Positions 44,581 to 53,083 of a stretch of 64,000 nt of DNA are shown piece by piece. The DNA is from Streptomyces chartreusis NRRL 3882 (lineage in GTDB: Bacteria > Actinomycetota > Actinomycetes > Streptomycetales > Streptomycetaceae). Numbering within the stretch: position 1 is the stretch's first letter; every line of letters begins with the position of its first letter. The translations under genes and the position numbers were made by a program. The stretch covers positions 7,969,001 through 8,033,000 of the forward strand of contig NZ_LT963352.1 in assembly GCF_900236475.1 (NCBI RefSeq), written 5' to 3'. A model generated the notes under the pieces. The model worked only from the letters and a program-made list of their open reading frames with translations, was not told where the DNA came from and searched no databases.

Positions 44581-47500
44581 CGGACCCGCACCCGGTCACC
44601 GCGACCGACGAGTGCGGCTGCGGCGGCGCCTGCCGCGGCGGCCACGACGAGCGCCTCGCGCCGGCCCCGTTGCACAACCCGCCCGGCCGCACCGCGCTGG
44701 ACTACCGCGTCGGCGAGTACGGCTCCTTCCTGGCCGCCCAGCTCGACCGGCTCGCCTCACCCGCCTACCCGGCGCTGAACCGGCTCACCGTCCGCACCCC
44801 GGACGACCCGGCGATCGGCCTGCTCGACGCCACCGCCGTCCTCGGCGACCTGCTCACCTTCCACTCCGAGCGCATCGCCGACGAGGCCTACGTCCGCACC
44901 GCGAACGAGCACCGTTCCCTGGTGCTGCTCGGCCGGCTCGTCGGGCACCGGCCGCGCCCCGGCGTCGCCGCCGCCACGCACCTGGCGTACACCCTCGAAC
45001 GCGACCCGCGTGCCGAGGCCCACAACGTGCTGATCCCGCGCGGAGCGCGCAGCCACAGCGTGCCCGCCTCCGCCGACGAGGAGTCGCTGACCTTCGAGAC
45101 CAGCCGGGACCTGACGGCCCGCTGGGACTTCAACGAACTGAAGGTCCGCCGCCGCCGTCCCTCGCTCCTCACGCCGAAGGACCTCGAGAAGCGCTCGGAG
45201 CTCTTCGTCGAGGGCACCGCGCACTCCCTGCGGACCGGCGACCAGTTGCTGTTCGTCTTCGGGGAAGGCGCCGGCGGCGAGCGCAAGCTGCTGGCGGTGG
45301 CGGACACGCGCGTCGACCGGGACGACGACGTCACGGCGATCTCCCTGCCGAAGTCGGCGCCGCCGAGCCTGAAGGAACTCGTCGACGAGGTACGGCGCTG
45401 GACGGCTCCGCCTGCAGCCCCAGGCGAGCCCGGTGAGGAGCCTCCCACGCCGGAGGTCCCCAACCCGCGGCCTGTCAGCAGGCTCATCGAGGACCTCGAG
45501 GACCAGGTCCTGGAGCCCTTGCGTGACGACCTGGACGGCGTCAAGACCCCCGAGCGGCTCGCGGCCCGCCTCGCGGAACCCCTCGCCCGGCTCGGTGAGG
45601 CTCAGGTGCTGGCCGAGCCGTATGAGGACGTGGCGGAGTGGTTCGGGCAGTTGGAGGCGGTGTTGGCGGAACTCGCCGAGCGGGCACTGGAATTGGCTCC
45701 GGCGCAGACGGATGCGGTGGGTGCCTCGACGGGCCGTCGAGCGTCTGCGGCGCCGTCTGGGCTGGTCGCGCAGTTCCCCGCGCCCCTGGAGGGCGACTCG
45801 CGGGCTGCCGCTCTGGAAGCCCTGGGCGCCATACTTCCCGCCCTGCGCGCCACCGCCACCCGGGGCGCCACCACCGCCCGTCAGCTCCCCGGCACCGACA
45901 CCGCCCGCCTCCTGTCCGTACTCAACCCCGGCCTCGGCAGCCTCTACCCGGCCTGGCGCACGGCCGCCGCCCCCGGCGCCCCGCAGCTCCTGCGCGAACT
46001 GCTCGCCCTGCGCGTCACCGCGGCCCCGTTCGGCGCCACGGCCCCGCTCAAGCCGGTCCAGGACGACCGCGGCCGGGTCGTCCGCACGGCTGACTGGCCG
46101 CTGACCGGAGCGGTGCTGGCGACCCTGCGCGTCGTGTACGACACGGCGGGCAGGACCCCGGTCCGGGCCGAGTTCCAGTATGTCGAGGGCAGCAGCTCCG
46201 ACCAGCGCGCCGAGAACCTGCCCGTCACCCAGCCGGTCACCTTCACGCTCGGCCCCGGACAGGTCGAGCTGTCCGTGCGCTCCGGCCAGGACCGCGACCT
46301 CAGCTGGCTCAACCGGCGGCCCGCCGACTCCCAGGAGCCCGGCGTCACCGCCCGCCTCCACTCCGGCCTGCCCGAGCGCACCCTGTTCGTGTCCCGGCCC
46401 GACGACGAGGGCCTGATCCACGTCGGCGTCCACAACGGCACGTCCGAGCAGATCGCCCTCCGGCCGGGCGCCAGTGAGCAGTTCACGCACGGCGAGCACG
46501 AGGTCGGCCTCAGGTACACGGTGGGCGGCACCGAACCCAACGTCGAGATCGTCATCGCCACCAAGCCGGAGCCCGTCAACCGCCGCACGCTCCAGCTGGA
46601 CACCGTGCACGAGGGCGTCACCGTCGGCAGCTGGGTGGCGATCCGGCGGCCCGCCAAGGGCTCCGAGGGGGGCGTCCCCGGCGATCCGAAGCTGGCGTTC
46701 GTCACCACCCAGGTGACGGCCGTGCGCACGGCCGCGTACACCAACTACGGCATCACCGGCCGCGGCACCGAACTCACCCTCGCCGACCCCTGGCTGGACG
46801 AGTTCGACGTGCTCCTGTCGCACATCCGCGACACCACCGTGCACGCGGCGGGCGAGCCCCTGCGCCTCGCCGACGAACCGCTCGGCGAGGACGTGCACGG
46901 CAACGAGATCGAACTCGCCGAGCTGTACGACGGGCTGCGCCCGGGCCGCACGCTCATCGTCGAGGGGGAACGCAGCGACATCCCGGGCACGGCGGGCGTC
47001 CGGGCCACCGAGGTGGTCACCGTCGCCGCCGCCGACCCCGCCGCGGACCCCCGGCTCCCCGGCGACCACGTCCACACCCGGCTCACCCTCACCGCCGACC
47101 TCGCCCACCGCTACCGCCGCGAGACGGTCCGCGTCCTCGGCAATGTGGTCGAGGCCACCCACGGCGAGAGTCGCGAGGAGGCCATCGGCAGCGGCGACTC
47201 GGACCGCGTCAACCAGACCTTCGCCCTCTGGCAGTCCCCGCTGACCTGGCTCGCCGACGACAACCCCCTCGGCGCCACCCCGGTGCTGGAGGTCCGGGTC
47301 GACGGTGTGCTGTGGCACGAGGTGGACAGCCTCGCCGGACGCGGCCCGACCGAGCGGGTCTACATCACCGGCTCCACCGCCGGCGGCCGGACCACGGTGA
47401 CGTTCGGCGACGGTGTGCACGGCGCCCGGCTGCCCTCCGGCCACGAGAACGTCCGCGCCCGCTACCGCTTCGGCACCGGCAAGGCCGCGAACGTCCCAGC

Positions 47501-48398
47501 GGACCGCGTCACCCAGCCGCTCACCCGGCCCCTCGGCGTCACCGCGGTCACCAACCCGCGCCCCGCCACCGGCGGCGCGGACGCCGACGGCCCGGCCCTG
47601 ACCCGCCGCACGGTCCCGCTGGCCGTCTCGGCCCTGGACCGGCTGGTCTCCGAGTCCGACTACGAGGACTTCGCCCGCTCCCGGGCCGGCATCGGCCGGG
47701 CCTCGGCGCGCGAACTCTTCGACGGGCGGCGGCGCGTACTGCACGTGACGGTCGCCGGCACCGACGACGTGCCCATCGCGCCCGACTCTGACACCCTGCG
47801 CGCCCTGCGCGGCGCCCTCACCGAGTACGGCGACGCCAGTCTCCCCGTCCGTGTGGACGGCCGCGAGCTGGTCCTGCTGCTGATCGCCGCCAAGGTGAAG
47901 GTGGCCCCCGACCACGCCTGGCAGACGGTCGAGCCGCGACTGCGGCAGGCCCTGCTGAACCGGCTCGGCTTCGAAGGCCGGGAGCTGGGCCGCCCCGCCC
48001 GCCTCTCCGAGGTCCTGGCCACCGCCCACACCGTGCCCGGCGTCGACTACGTGGACGTCGACGTCTTCACCGGCGTGCCCGCCTCCGCCACCCCGCAGGA
48101 GCTCACCGAACTGCTCACCCGGCCAGGCCCGCCCAGGGCCTCCGTCCCGGCGCACCCGGCGACGTACGACGAGAAGACCCACACGGTCCGCGCCGACAAC
48201 GGCGAGACACTGTCGGAGATCTGCGCCCGCCACGGCGTCCCGCTCGCCGAACTGCTGCGCCTCAACCCCGACATCACCGACACCCGGCGCCTGCCCAGGG
48301 GCCGGTCGGTGTACGTCTTCCGCGGCATCCGCCCGGCCCAGCTCGCACTGCTGTCGCCCCGGGCCGCGGACACCCTGATTCTGACGGAGGTCAAGTGA
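44577..48398 (+). CDS. cis12: Baseplate J-like wedge protein 2 with C-terminal LysM domain (Afp12/gp7-like)
   Basis: A 1273-residue wedge protein. The N-terminus has a cysteine/histidine patch (CGCGGACRGGH, residues 13-23) that could bind metal. The block YPALNRLTVRTPDDPAIGLL to FHSERIADEAYVRTANEHRS is family-typical. TVTFGDGVHGARLPSG and SESDYEDFARSRAGIGRA mark the gpJ domain. A LysM motif (TVRADNGETLSEICARHG to GRSVYVFRG) ends the protein, about 1200-1250. At residues 395-404 (GLVAQFPAPL) the coding sequence contains the interspersed repeat element also found at 25298, in frame. The segment around it (about 280-470) is Ala/Pro-rich and probably a surface loop. Confidence 0.9.
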   Translation: MTDPHPVTATDECGCGGACRGGHDERLAPAPLHNPPGRTALDYRVGEYGSFLAAQLDRLASPAYPALNRLTVRTPDDPAIGLLDATAVLGDLLTFHSERIADEAYVRTANEHRSLVLLGRLVGHRPRPGVAAATHLAYTLERDPRAEAHNVLIPRGARSHSVPASADEESLTFETSRDLTARWDFNELKVRRRRPSLLTPKDLEKRSELFVEGTAHSLRTGDQLLFVFGEGAGGERKLLAVADTRVDRDDDVTAISLPKSAPPSLKELVDEVRRWTAPPAAPGEPGEEPPTPEVPNPRPVSRLIEDLEDQVLEPLRDDLDGVKTPERLAARLAEPLARLGEAQVLAEPYEDVAEWFGQLEAVLAELAERALELAPAQTDAVGASTGRRASAAPSGLVAQFPAPLEGDSRAAALEALGAILPALRATATRGATTARQLPGTDTARLLSVLNPGLGSLYPAWRTAAAPGAPQLLRELLALRVTAAPFGATAPLKPVQDDRGRVVRTADWPLTGAVLATLRVVYDTAGRTPVRAEFQYVEGSSSDQRAENLPVTQPVTFTLGPGQVELSVRSGQDRDLSWLNRRPADSQEPGVTARLHSGLPERTLFVSRPDDEGLIHVGVHNGTSEQIALRPGASEQFTHGEHEVGLRYTVGGTEPNVEIVIATKPEPVNRRTLQLDTVHEGVTVGSWVAIRRPAKGSEGGVPGDPKLAFVTTQVTAVRTAAYTNYGITGRGTELTLADPWLDEFDVLLSHIRDTTVHAAGEPLRLADEPLGEDVHGNEIELAELYDGLRPGRTLIVEGERSDIPGTAGVRATEVVTVAAADPAADPRLPGDHVHTRLTLTADLAHRYRRETVRVLGNVVEATHGESREEAIGSGDSDRVNQTFALWQSPLTWLADDNPLGATPVLEVRVDGVLWHEVDSLAGRGPTERVYITGSTAGGRTTVTFGDGVHGARLPSGHENVRARYRFGTGKAANVPADRVTQPLTRPLGVTAVTNPRPATGGADADGPALTRRTVPLAVSALDRLVSESDYEDFARSRAGIGRASARELFDGRRRVLHVTVAGTDDVPIAPDSDTLRALRGALTEYGDASLPVRVDGRELVLLLIAAKVKVAPDHAWQTVEPRLRQALLNRLGFEGRELGRPARLSEVLATAHTVPGVDYVDVDVFTGVPASATPQELTELLTRPGPPRASVPAHPATYDEKTHTVRADNGETLSEICARHGVPLAELLRLNPDITDTRRLPRGRSVYVFRGIRPAQLALLSPRAADTLILTEVK
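45743..45786 (+). repeat. Interspersed repeat element inside the second baseplate-J gene
   Basis: GTCTGCGG, eight variable bases, and a 28-base core (45759-45786) identical to 25314-25341, with the same offset of 16. It is in frame and encodes GLVAQFPAPL. Confidence 0.75.
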
Positions 48399-50545
48399 TG
48401 TCCCCGGACACCCAGTTGGAGACGCCGGCCCCGGTGGTGCCCAGGGAACCGGACGGGCTCGCCGAACTGCTGCCCCGCTGGCACCTGCTGCGCGACGCCG
48501 AGGAGGGCGAGCCGCTGCGCGCCCTGCTCGCGGTGATCGCCGAGCAGCTCGACCGCGTCCGCGACGGCGTCCAGCAGGGCTACGAGGACCTGTTCGTGGA
48601 GACGGCGGCCCCCTGGGTGCTGCCGTACCTCGGCGACCTGGTCGGCTACCGCACCCTGCCCGGCTACGAGCGCGTCCTGACGACCGGCCTGCACGGCGGC
48701 GGCCGGGCGGCCCTGGCCGAGGCGGTCGCCCCGCGCCGGGACGTGGCCGCCACGGTCGGCAACCGCCGCCGCAAGGGCACCCTGCACCTCCTGGAGGAAC
48801 TGTCCGAGCGGGTCGCGGGCTGGCCCGCGCGGGCCGTCGAACTGTCCCGGCAGGTCGCCCACACCCAGCCGGTGAAGCTGTACGGCACCGGCCCGCACCG
48901 GGGCGAGCGCGGCCGCCTGGCCGACCTGCGCGACGGCGCCGAACTCGCCCTCGGCAGCGGCCCGTTCGCGAACTCGGCCCGTACGGTCGACGTCCGCCGC
49001 GCCGAGTCACGGCACCGGCAGGGCGGCTGGAGCCCGGCCGGCGTCGCGCTGTTCGTGTGGCGGCTGAAGGCGTACGCACTGACCCGGACCCCGGCCTACT
49101 GCATCGACCGGGCCCGCAACCTCTACACCTTCTCGATCCTCGGCAACGACACCCCGCTGGTCACCAAGCCGTTCCCGGAGCCCTCACCGGCGCACATCGC
49201 CACCGTCGACAACGTGCCGGCGTTCATCACCCGCCGCCTCCTGCACGACCGGCTGCTCGACTACTACGGCCCCGGCAAGAGCTTCGTGATCCGCCTCGAC
49301 GGCGAGGACAACCCCGTACCGCCCTCGGACATCGTGGTCGCCGACCTGTCGGACTGGCGCTACCGACCCAAGCGGGGCCAGGTGGCGGTCGACCCCGAGC
49401 TGGGCAGGATGGCGTTCGGCTCGCGCTCCGCGCCCCGGCAGGGCGTGTGGGTGGACTACCACTACGCGTCCGCCGCCGACATGGGCGGCGGCGAGTACGA
49501 GCGCGACCGCGAACCGCGGCCGGACGCGGAGTTCTACCGGGTCGGGCCGGGGCAGCCGTACCGGCAGATCATGGACGCCTACCGGGCCTGGCAGCACGAC
49601 CGCCGGGCCGACCGCACCGGGCCCGCCGGCATCATCGAGATCACGCACAGCGGCGCCTACCAGGAGCAGCTGGACTTCGACCTCGACCCGGGCGACCGGC
49701 TCGAACTGCGCGCGGCCGAGGGCACCCGCCCGGTCATCCGCCTGCTCGACTGGTACAGCAACCGCCCCGACGCCCTCAACATCCGTGCGGTGTCCGACGA
49801 CTGCGCCCCGCACGAGCGGCCGCGGGTCGTGCTCGACGGGCTGCTCGTCGCCGGGCGCGGCATCAACGTGGCGGGGGCGATGGGAGCCGTCGTCGTACGG
49901 CACAGCACGCTCGCGCCCGGCTGGTCCCTGGAGCCCGAGTGCGAGCCGCACTCGCCGGAGGAGCCGAGCATCGTCCTGGACCGCACCACCGCCTGCCTCC
50001 AGATCGAGCACAGCATCCTCGGCACCATCGAGGTCATCGGCGACGAGGTGGGCGAGGACCCCCTCGACATCCACCTCCGCGACAGCGTCCTCGACGCCAC
50101 CGCCGACGACCGCGAGGCCCTGTCCGCCCCGGACTGCCGCCACGCCCACGCCGTGCTGCACCTGCACCGCACCACCGTCATCGGCGAGATCCACACGCAC
50201 GCGGTGCAGATCGCCGAGAACAGCGTCCTCACGGGCCGGCTGCACGTGGCCCGGCGCGGCATCGGCTGCCTGCGCCACTCCTACGTCCCCACCGGCTCGC
50301 GCACCCCCCGCCGCCACCGCTGCCCGGACACCAAGCCGTTGTTCACGTCGCTGCGCTACGGCACGCCCTGGTACGGCCTGCCGGCCGACCGCTGCCCCGA
50401 GGAGATCCGGCGCGGTGCGGACGACGGCGCCGAGATGGGCGCCTTCCACGACCTGTACCGGCCGCAGCGCGAGGACGGCCTGCGGGCCCGGCTCGCCGAG
50501 TACACGCCCGCGGGCACCGACGCCGGGATCTTCTTCGTGACGTGA
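48398..50545 (+). CDS. Phage tail GpI-like/beta-helix baseplate protein
   Basis: A 715-residue protein from ATG 48398 (GGAGG at 48386-48390; GTG 48395 is just ahead in frame). The first 230 residues look like tail protein I: LPRWHLLRDAEEGEPLRALL, then ETAAPWVLPYLGDLVGYRTL and GRAALAEAVAPRRDVAATVG. The second half (from about 420) changes to beta-helix-like repeats such as GAVVVRHSTL, TTACLQIEHSILGTIEV and DIHLRDSVLDATADD. It may join the baseplate wedge to surface features. It could be the nearest thing to a receptor-binding part in the cluster, since there is no tail fibre gene. Confidence 0.8.
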   Translation: MSPDTQLETPAPVVPREPDGLAELLPRWHLLRDAEEGEPLRALLAVIAEQLDRVRDGVQQGYEDLFVETAAPWVLPYLGDLVGYRTLPGYERVLTTGLHGGGRAALAEAVAPRRDVAATVGNRRRKGTLHLLEELSERVAGWPARAVELSRQVAHTQPVKLYGTGPHRGERGRLADLRDGAELALGSGPFANSARTVDVRRAESRHRQGGWSPAGVALFVWRLKAYALTRTPAYCIDRARNLYTFSILGNDTPLVTKPFPEPSPAHIATVDNVPAFITRRLLHDRLLDYYGPGKSFVIRLDGEDNPVPPSDIVVADLSDWRYRPKRGQVAVDPELGRMAFGSRSAPRQGVWVDYHYASAADMGGGEYERDREPRPDAEFYRVGPGQPYRQIMDAYRAWQHDRRADRTGPAGIIEITHSGAYQEQLDFDLDPGDRLELRAAEGTRPVIRLLDWYSNRPDALNIRAVSDDCAPHERPRVVLDGLLVAGRGINVAGAMGAVVVRHSTLAPGWSLEPECEPHSPEEPSIVLDRTTACLQIEHSILGTIEVIGDEVGEDPLDIHLRDSVLDATADDREALSAPDCRHAHAVLHLHRTTVIGEIHTHAVQIAENSVLTGRLHVARRGIGCLRHSYVPTGSRTPRRHRCPDTKPLFTSLRYGTPWYGLPADRCPEEIRRGADDGAEMGAFHDLYRPQREDGLRARLAEYTPAGTDAGIFFVT

Positions 50546-50604
50546 GGCGCACACCCGCCACCGATCTTGTGAACCCGCACTTCTGAACCAGGGGGACACC
50601 CTTC

Positions 50605-52149
50605 ATGCACGCAGACCTCTCCCGCTCCACGTTCCGCCCGGAGCGGCACTACTCCGCGGTCGTCGCCCAGCAGGGCCGCGTCCAGCTCGACGCGGACCTC
50701 AACGAACAGACCGCGATCCAGCTGCACCAGGCCCGCAGCCTCGCCGCCGACCTGATCGGACCGCACGGCGGGCCGCGCGACGCCGCCGGCTTCCGCATCG
50801 AGTACGTCGGCGGCAAGCACGAGATCGACACCCTCCTGATCCACGGCGGCCGTTACTACGTCGACGGCATCCTGTGCGACGCCGACCGCCCGGCGCCCGG
50901 GGTCCCCGTCGCCGACGAGGACGGCGAGGAGTCGGCGCCACAGCCGCCCGCGCACTGGACCTACTGGGACCAGCCCGACGGCTTCCGCGACCCGGAGAAG
51001 CCCGGCGACCGGCTGCCCTCGCCCGCCCAGACGCCGTTCGTCGTCTATCTGAACGTGTGGGAGCGCTCGGTCACCGCGGCCGAGGACCCCGCGCTGCGCG
51101 AGGTCGCCCTCGGCGCGGCCATGCCCGACACCGCCGCGCGCGTGAAGGTCGTCTGGCAGGTGCTGCCGCTGTCCCTGGCCGCGCTGGAGATCGAGGAGAC
51201 CGACCCCTCCAAGGAGGTCGTCCGCGCCGCGTTCACCCGCTGGGCGCAGCGCCGGTCGGCCCCCTCGGCCCGGCTCGCCGCCCGCAGCGAGCGGCCCGAC
51301 CACGCCGACGAGGACCCGTGCCTGGTCAAGCCCGACGCCCGCTACCGCGGTCCGGAGAACCAGCTGTACCGGGTGGAGGTGCACGAGGGCGGCGAGGCGA
51401 AGGACGCCACCTTCAAGTGGTCCCGCGAGAACGGCTCAGTCGTCTTCCCCGTCGACGAACTCGACGGCACCTGGGTGCAGTTGGCATCCCTCGGCCACGA
51501 CGACAAGCTGGACCTGGACGTCGGCGACCACGTGGAGTTCGTCGACACCGCCTACGCCTCCCGCCTGGAGCCCCTGCCGCTGCTGCGGGTCGAGGAACTC
51601 GACCTGCCGGGCCGCCGCGTCCGCCTGTCCGCCGAACCCGCCCCGGGCGTCGGACGGCTCGCGCACCTGAACCCGTACCTGCGCCGCTGGGACCACCACG
51701 GCGGCCCGAAGCGCAAGGGCCGCACCACCGCCCTGCGCGGCGGCGCGGTCCCCGTCACCGAGGGGGAGTGGCTGCCCCTGGAGGACGGCGTCGAGGTGTA
51801 CTTCGCCAAGGGCGGCGCCTACCGCACCGGCGACCACTGGATCGTCCCCGCCCGCACCGCCACCGGCAGCGTCGAGTGGCCCGTCGACGCGGCCCGGCGC
51901 CCCCTGCTGAGGGGACCCGCCGGCATCGCCCGGCACTTCGCCCCGCTGGCCCTGATCAAGGGCGAGGGCAGCGCCGTCGACCTGCGCCTGGCGTTCGGCC
52001 CGCTGGCGAGCAGCATGCCCCCCGCGGACGAGGCGACGCTCGCCGCCGAGGAGCAGGCCCACCGCGAGGAACTGGCCGCCGAGGACCCCTCCCACGGGCG
52101 GTCCCAGACCACAGCGGAGGCGGAAGCCGCCGTGGACGGAGACAACTGA
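50605..52149 (+). CDS. DUF6519 protein of the injection-system cluster
   Basis: A 514-residue protein with the DUF6519 beginning MHADLSRSTFRPERHYSAVVAQQGRVQLDADLNEQ, a signature of proteins in contractile tail clusters of actinobacteria. Later blocks RYYVDGILCD, TPFVVYLNVWERSVTAAEDP, GPENQLYRVEVHEGG and TFKWSRENGSVVFPV are beta-rich. The C-terminus is acidic and disordered. Such proteins are thought to be baseplate or surface components; the exact role is unknown. ATG 50605 follows GGGGGA. The last base of its stop overlaps the endolysin start. Confidence 0.85.
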   Translation: MHADLSRSTFRPERHYSAVVAQQGRVQLDADLNEQTAIQLHQARSLAADLIGPHGGPRDAAGFRIEYVGGKHEIDTLLIHGGRYYVDGILCDADRPAPGVPVADEDGEESAPQPPAHWTYWDQPDGFRDPEKPGDRLPSPAQTPFVVYLNVWERSVTAAEDPALREVALGAAMPDTAARVKVVWQVLPLSLAALEIEETDPSKEVVRAAFTRWAQRRSAPSARLAARSERPDHADEDPCLVKPDARYRGPENQLYRVEVHEGGEAKDATFKWSRENGSVVFPVDELDGTWVQLASLGHDDKLDLDVGDHVEFVDTAYASRLEPLPLLRVEELDLPGRRVRLSAEPAPGVGRLAHLNPYLRRWDHHGGPKRKGRTTALRGGAVPVTEGEWLPLEDGVEVYFAKGGAYRTGDHWIVPARTATGSVEWPVDAARRPLLRGPAGIARHFAPLALIKGEGSAVDLRLAFGPLASSMPPADEATLAAEEQAHREELAAEDPSHGRSQTTAEAEAAVDGDN

Positions 52150-53045
52150 TGGCCAAGCCGCTGAGCGCGTCCAAGCTGGTGGAGATCCTCCGGGCCGAGG
52201 GCCTGACCGTCCACGAGGTCCGCAACTGGCGCACCCACAACCGCAACAGCAAGGGGCCCTGGGGTCCCGTGAACGGCGTGATGATCCACCACACCGTCAC
52301 CTCCGGCACCGCCGCCTCCGTCGACATCTGCTACGACGGCTACTCCAGCCTGCCCGGCCCGCTCTGCCACGGCGTCATCGACAAGAAGGGCCATGTCCAC
52401 CTGGTCGGCAACGGCCGCGCCAACCACGCGGGCCTCGGCGACAGCGACGTCCTGCGCGCCGTGATCAACGAGTCGAAGCTGCCGCACGACAACGAGGCCG
52501 ACACCGACGGCAACCGGCACTTCTACGGCTTCGAGTGCATCAACCTCGGCAACGGCAAGGACCCCTGGCCAAAGGCGCAGATGGAAGCCATCGAGAAGGT
52601 GGCCGCGGCGATCTGCCGCCACCACGGCTGGTCCGAGCGCTCCGTCATCGGCCACAAGGAGTGGCAGCCGGGCAAGGTGGACCCGCGCGGTTTCACCATG
52701 GACAGCATGCGGTCGCGCATAGCCCGGCGGCTGAAGCGCGGCGGCGGGGGCGGTGCCGAGCCGGACCCCGATCCGAAGCCGGCGCCCAAGCCGTCCTACG
52801 AGCCGTTCCCCGGCGCCGCGTTCTTCCACGTCGGGCAGCGCTCCCCGATCATCACGGCGATGGGCCGCCGCCTGGTCGCCGAGGGGTGCAGCCGCTACGA
52901 GGAGGGGCCGAGCCCCGACTGGACCGAGTCCGACCGCCGGTCCTACGCGCTCTGGCAGCAGAAGCAGGGCTTCTCCGGCAAGGACGCCGACGGCATCCCC
53001 GGCAAGCTCACCTGGGACCGGCTGAAGGTGCCGAAGTCCACGTGA
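52149..53045 (+). CDS. Phage-type endolysin, N-acetylmuramoyl-L-alanine amidase with C-terminal wall-binding domain
   Basis: A 298-residue peptidoglycan amidase (amidase_2/PGRP fold). Zinc-site residues are visible: MIHHTV (His47/48) and IGHKEWQPGKVDP near residue 175, with NHAGLGDSD between. After a Gly/Pro linker, the last 85 residues (FPGAAFFHVGQRSPIITAMG to IPGKLTWDRLK) are the wall-binding module typical of Streptomyces phage endolysins. It has no signal peptide, so it is cytoplasmic unless injected or released by lysis. It is the last gene of the 30-kb operon; a perfect hairpin follows. It may assist cell lysis to free particles, or act on wall contacted by the tail. Confidence 0.9.
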   Translation: MAKPLSASKLVEILRAEGLTVHEVRNWRTHNRNSKGPWGPVNGVMIHHTVTSGTAASVDICYDGYSSLPGPLCHGVIDKKGHVHLVGNGRANHAGLGDSDVLRAVINESKLPHDNEADTDGNRHFYGFECINLGNGKDPWPKAQMEAIEKVAAAICRHHGWSERSVIGHKEWQPGKVDPRGFTMDSMRSRIARRLKRGGGGGAEPDPDPKPAPKPSYEPFPGAAFFHVGQRSPIITAMGRRLVAEGCSRYEEGPSPDWTESDRRSYALWQQKQGFSGKDADGIPGKLTWDRLKVPKST

Positions 53046-53051
53046 CCGGAT

Positions 53052-53076
53052 GCGCCCCTCCGCTCGGGAGGGGCGC
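53052..53076. terminator. Strong bidirectional terminator hairpin
   Basis: A perfect 10-bp stem, GCGCCCCTCC at 53052-53061 and GGAGGGGCGC at 53067-53076, with a 5-base loop. It lies between the convergent endolysin and glucarate dehydratase genes and closes both operons. Confidence 0.75.
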
Positions 53077-53083
53077 CCGCCCG

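Noticed and set aside
22842..53045. The block as a prophage
   Set aside because: There are no integrase, terminase, portal, capsid or replication genes, and the ATPase, cap and DUF4157 genes are those of injection systems.
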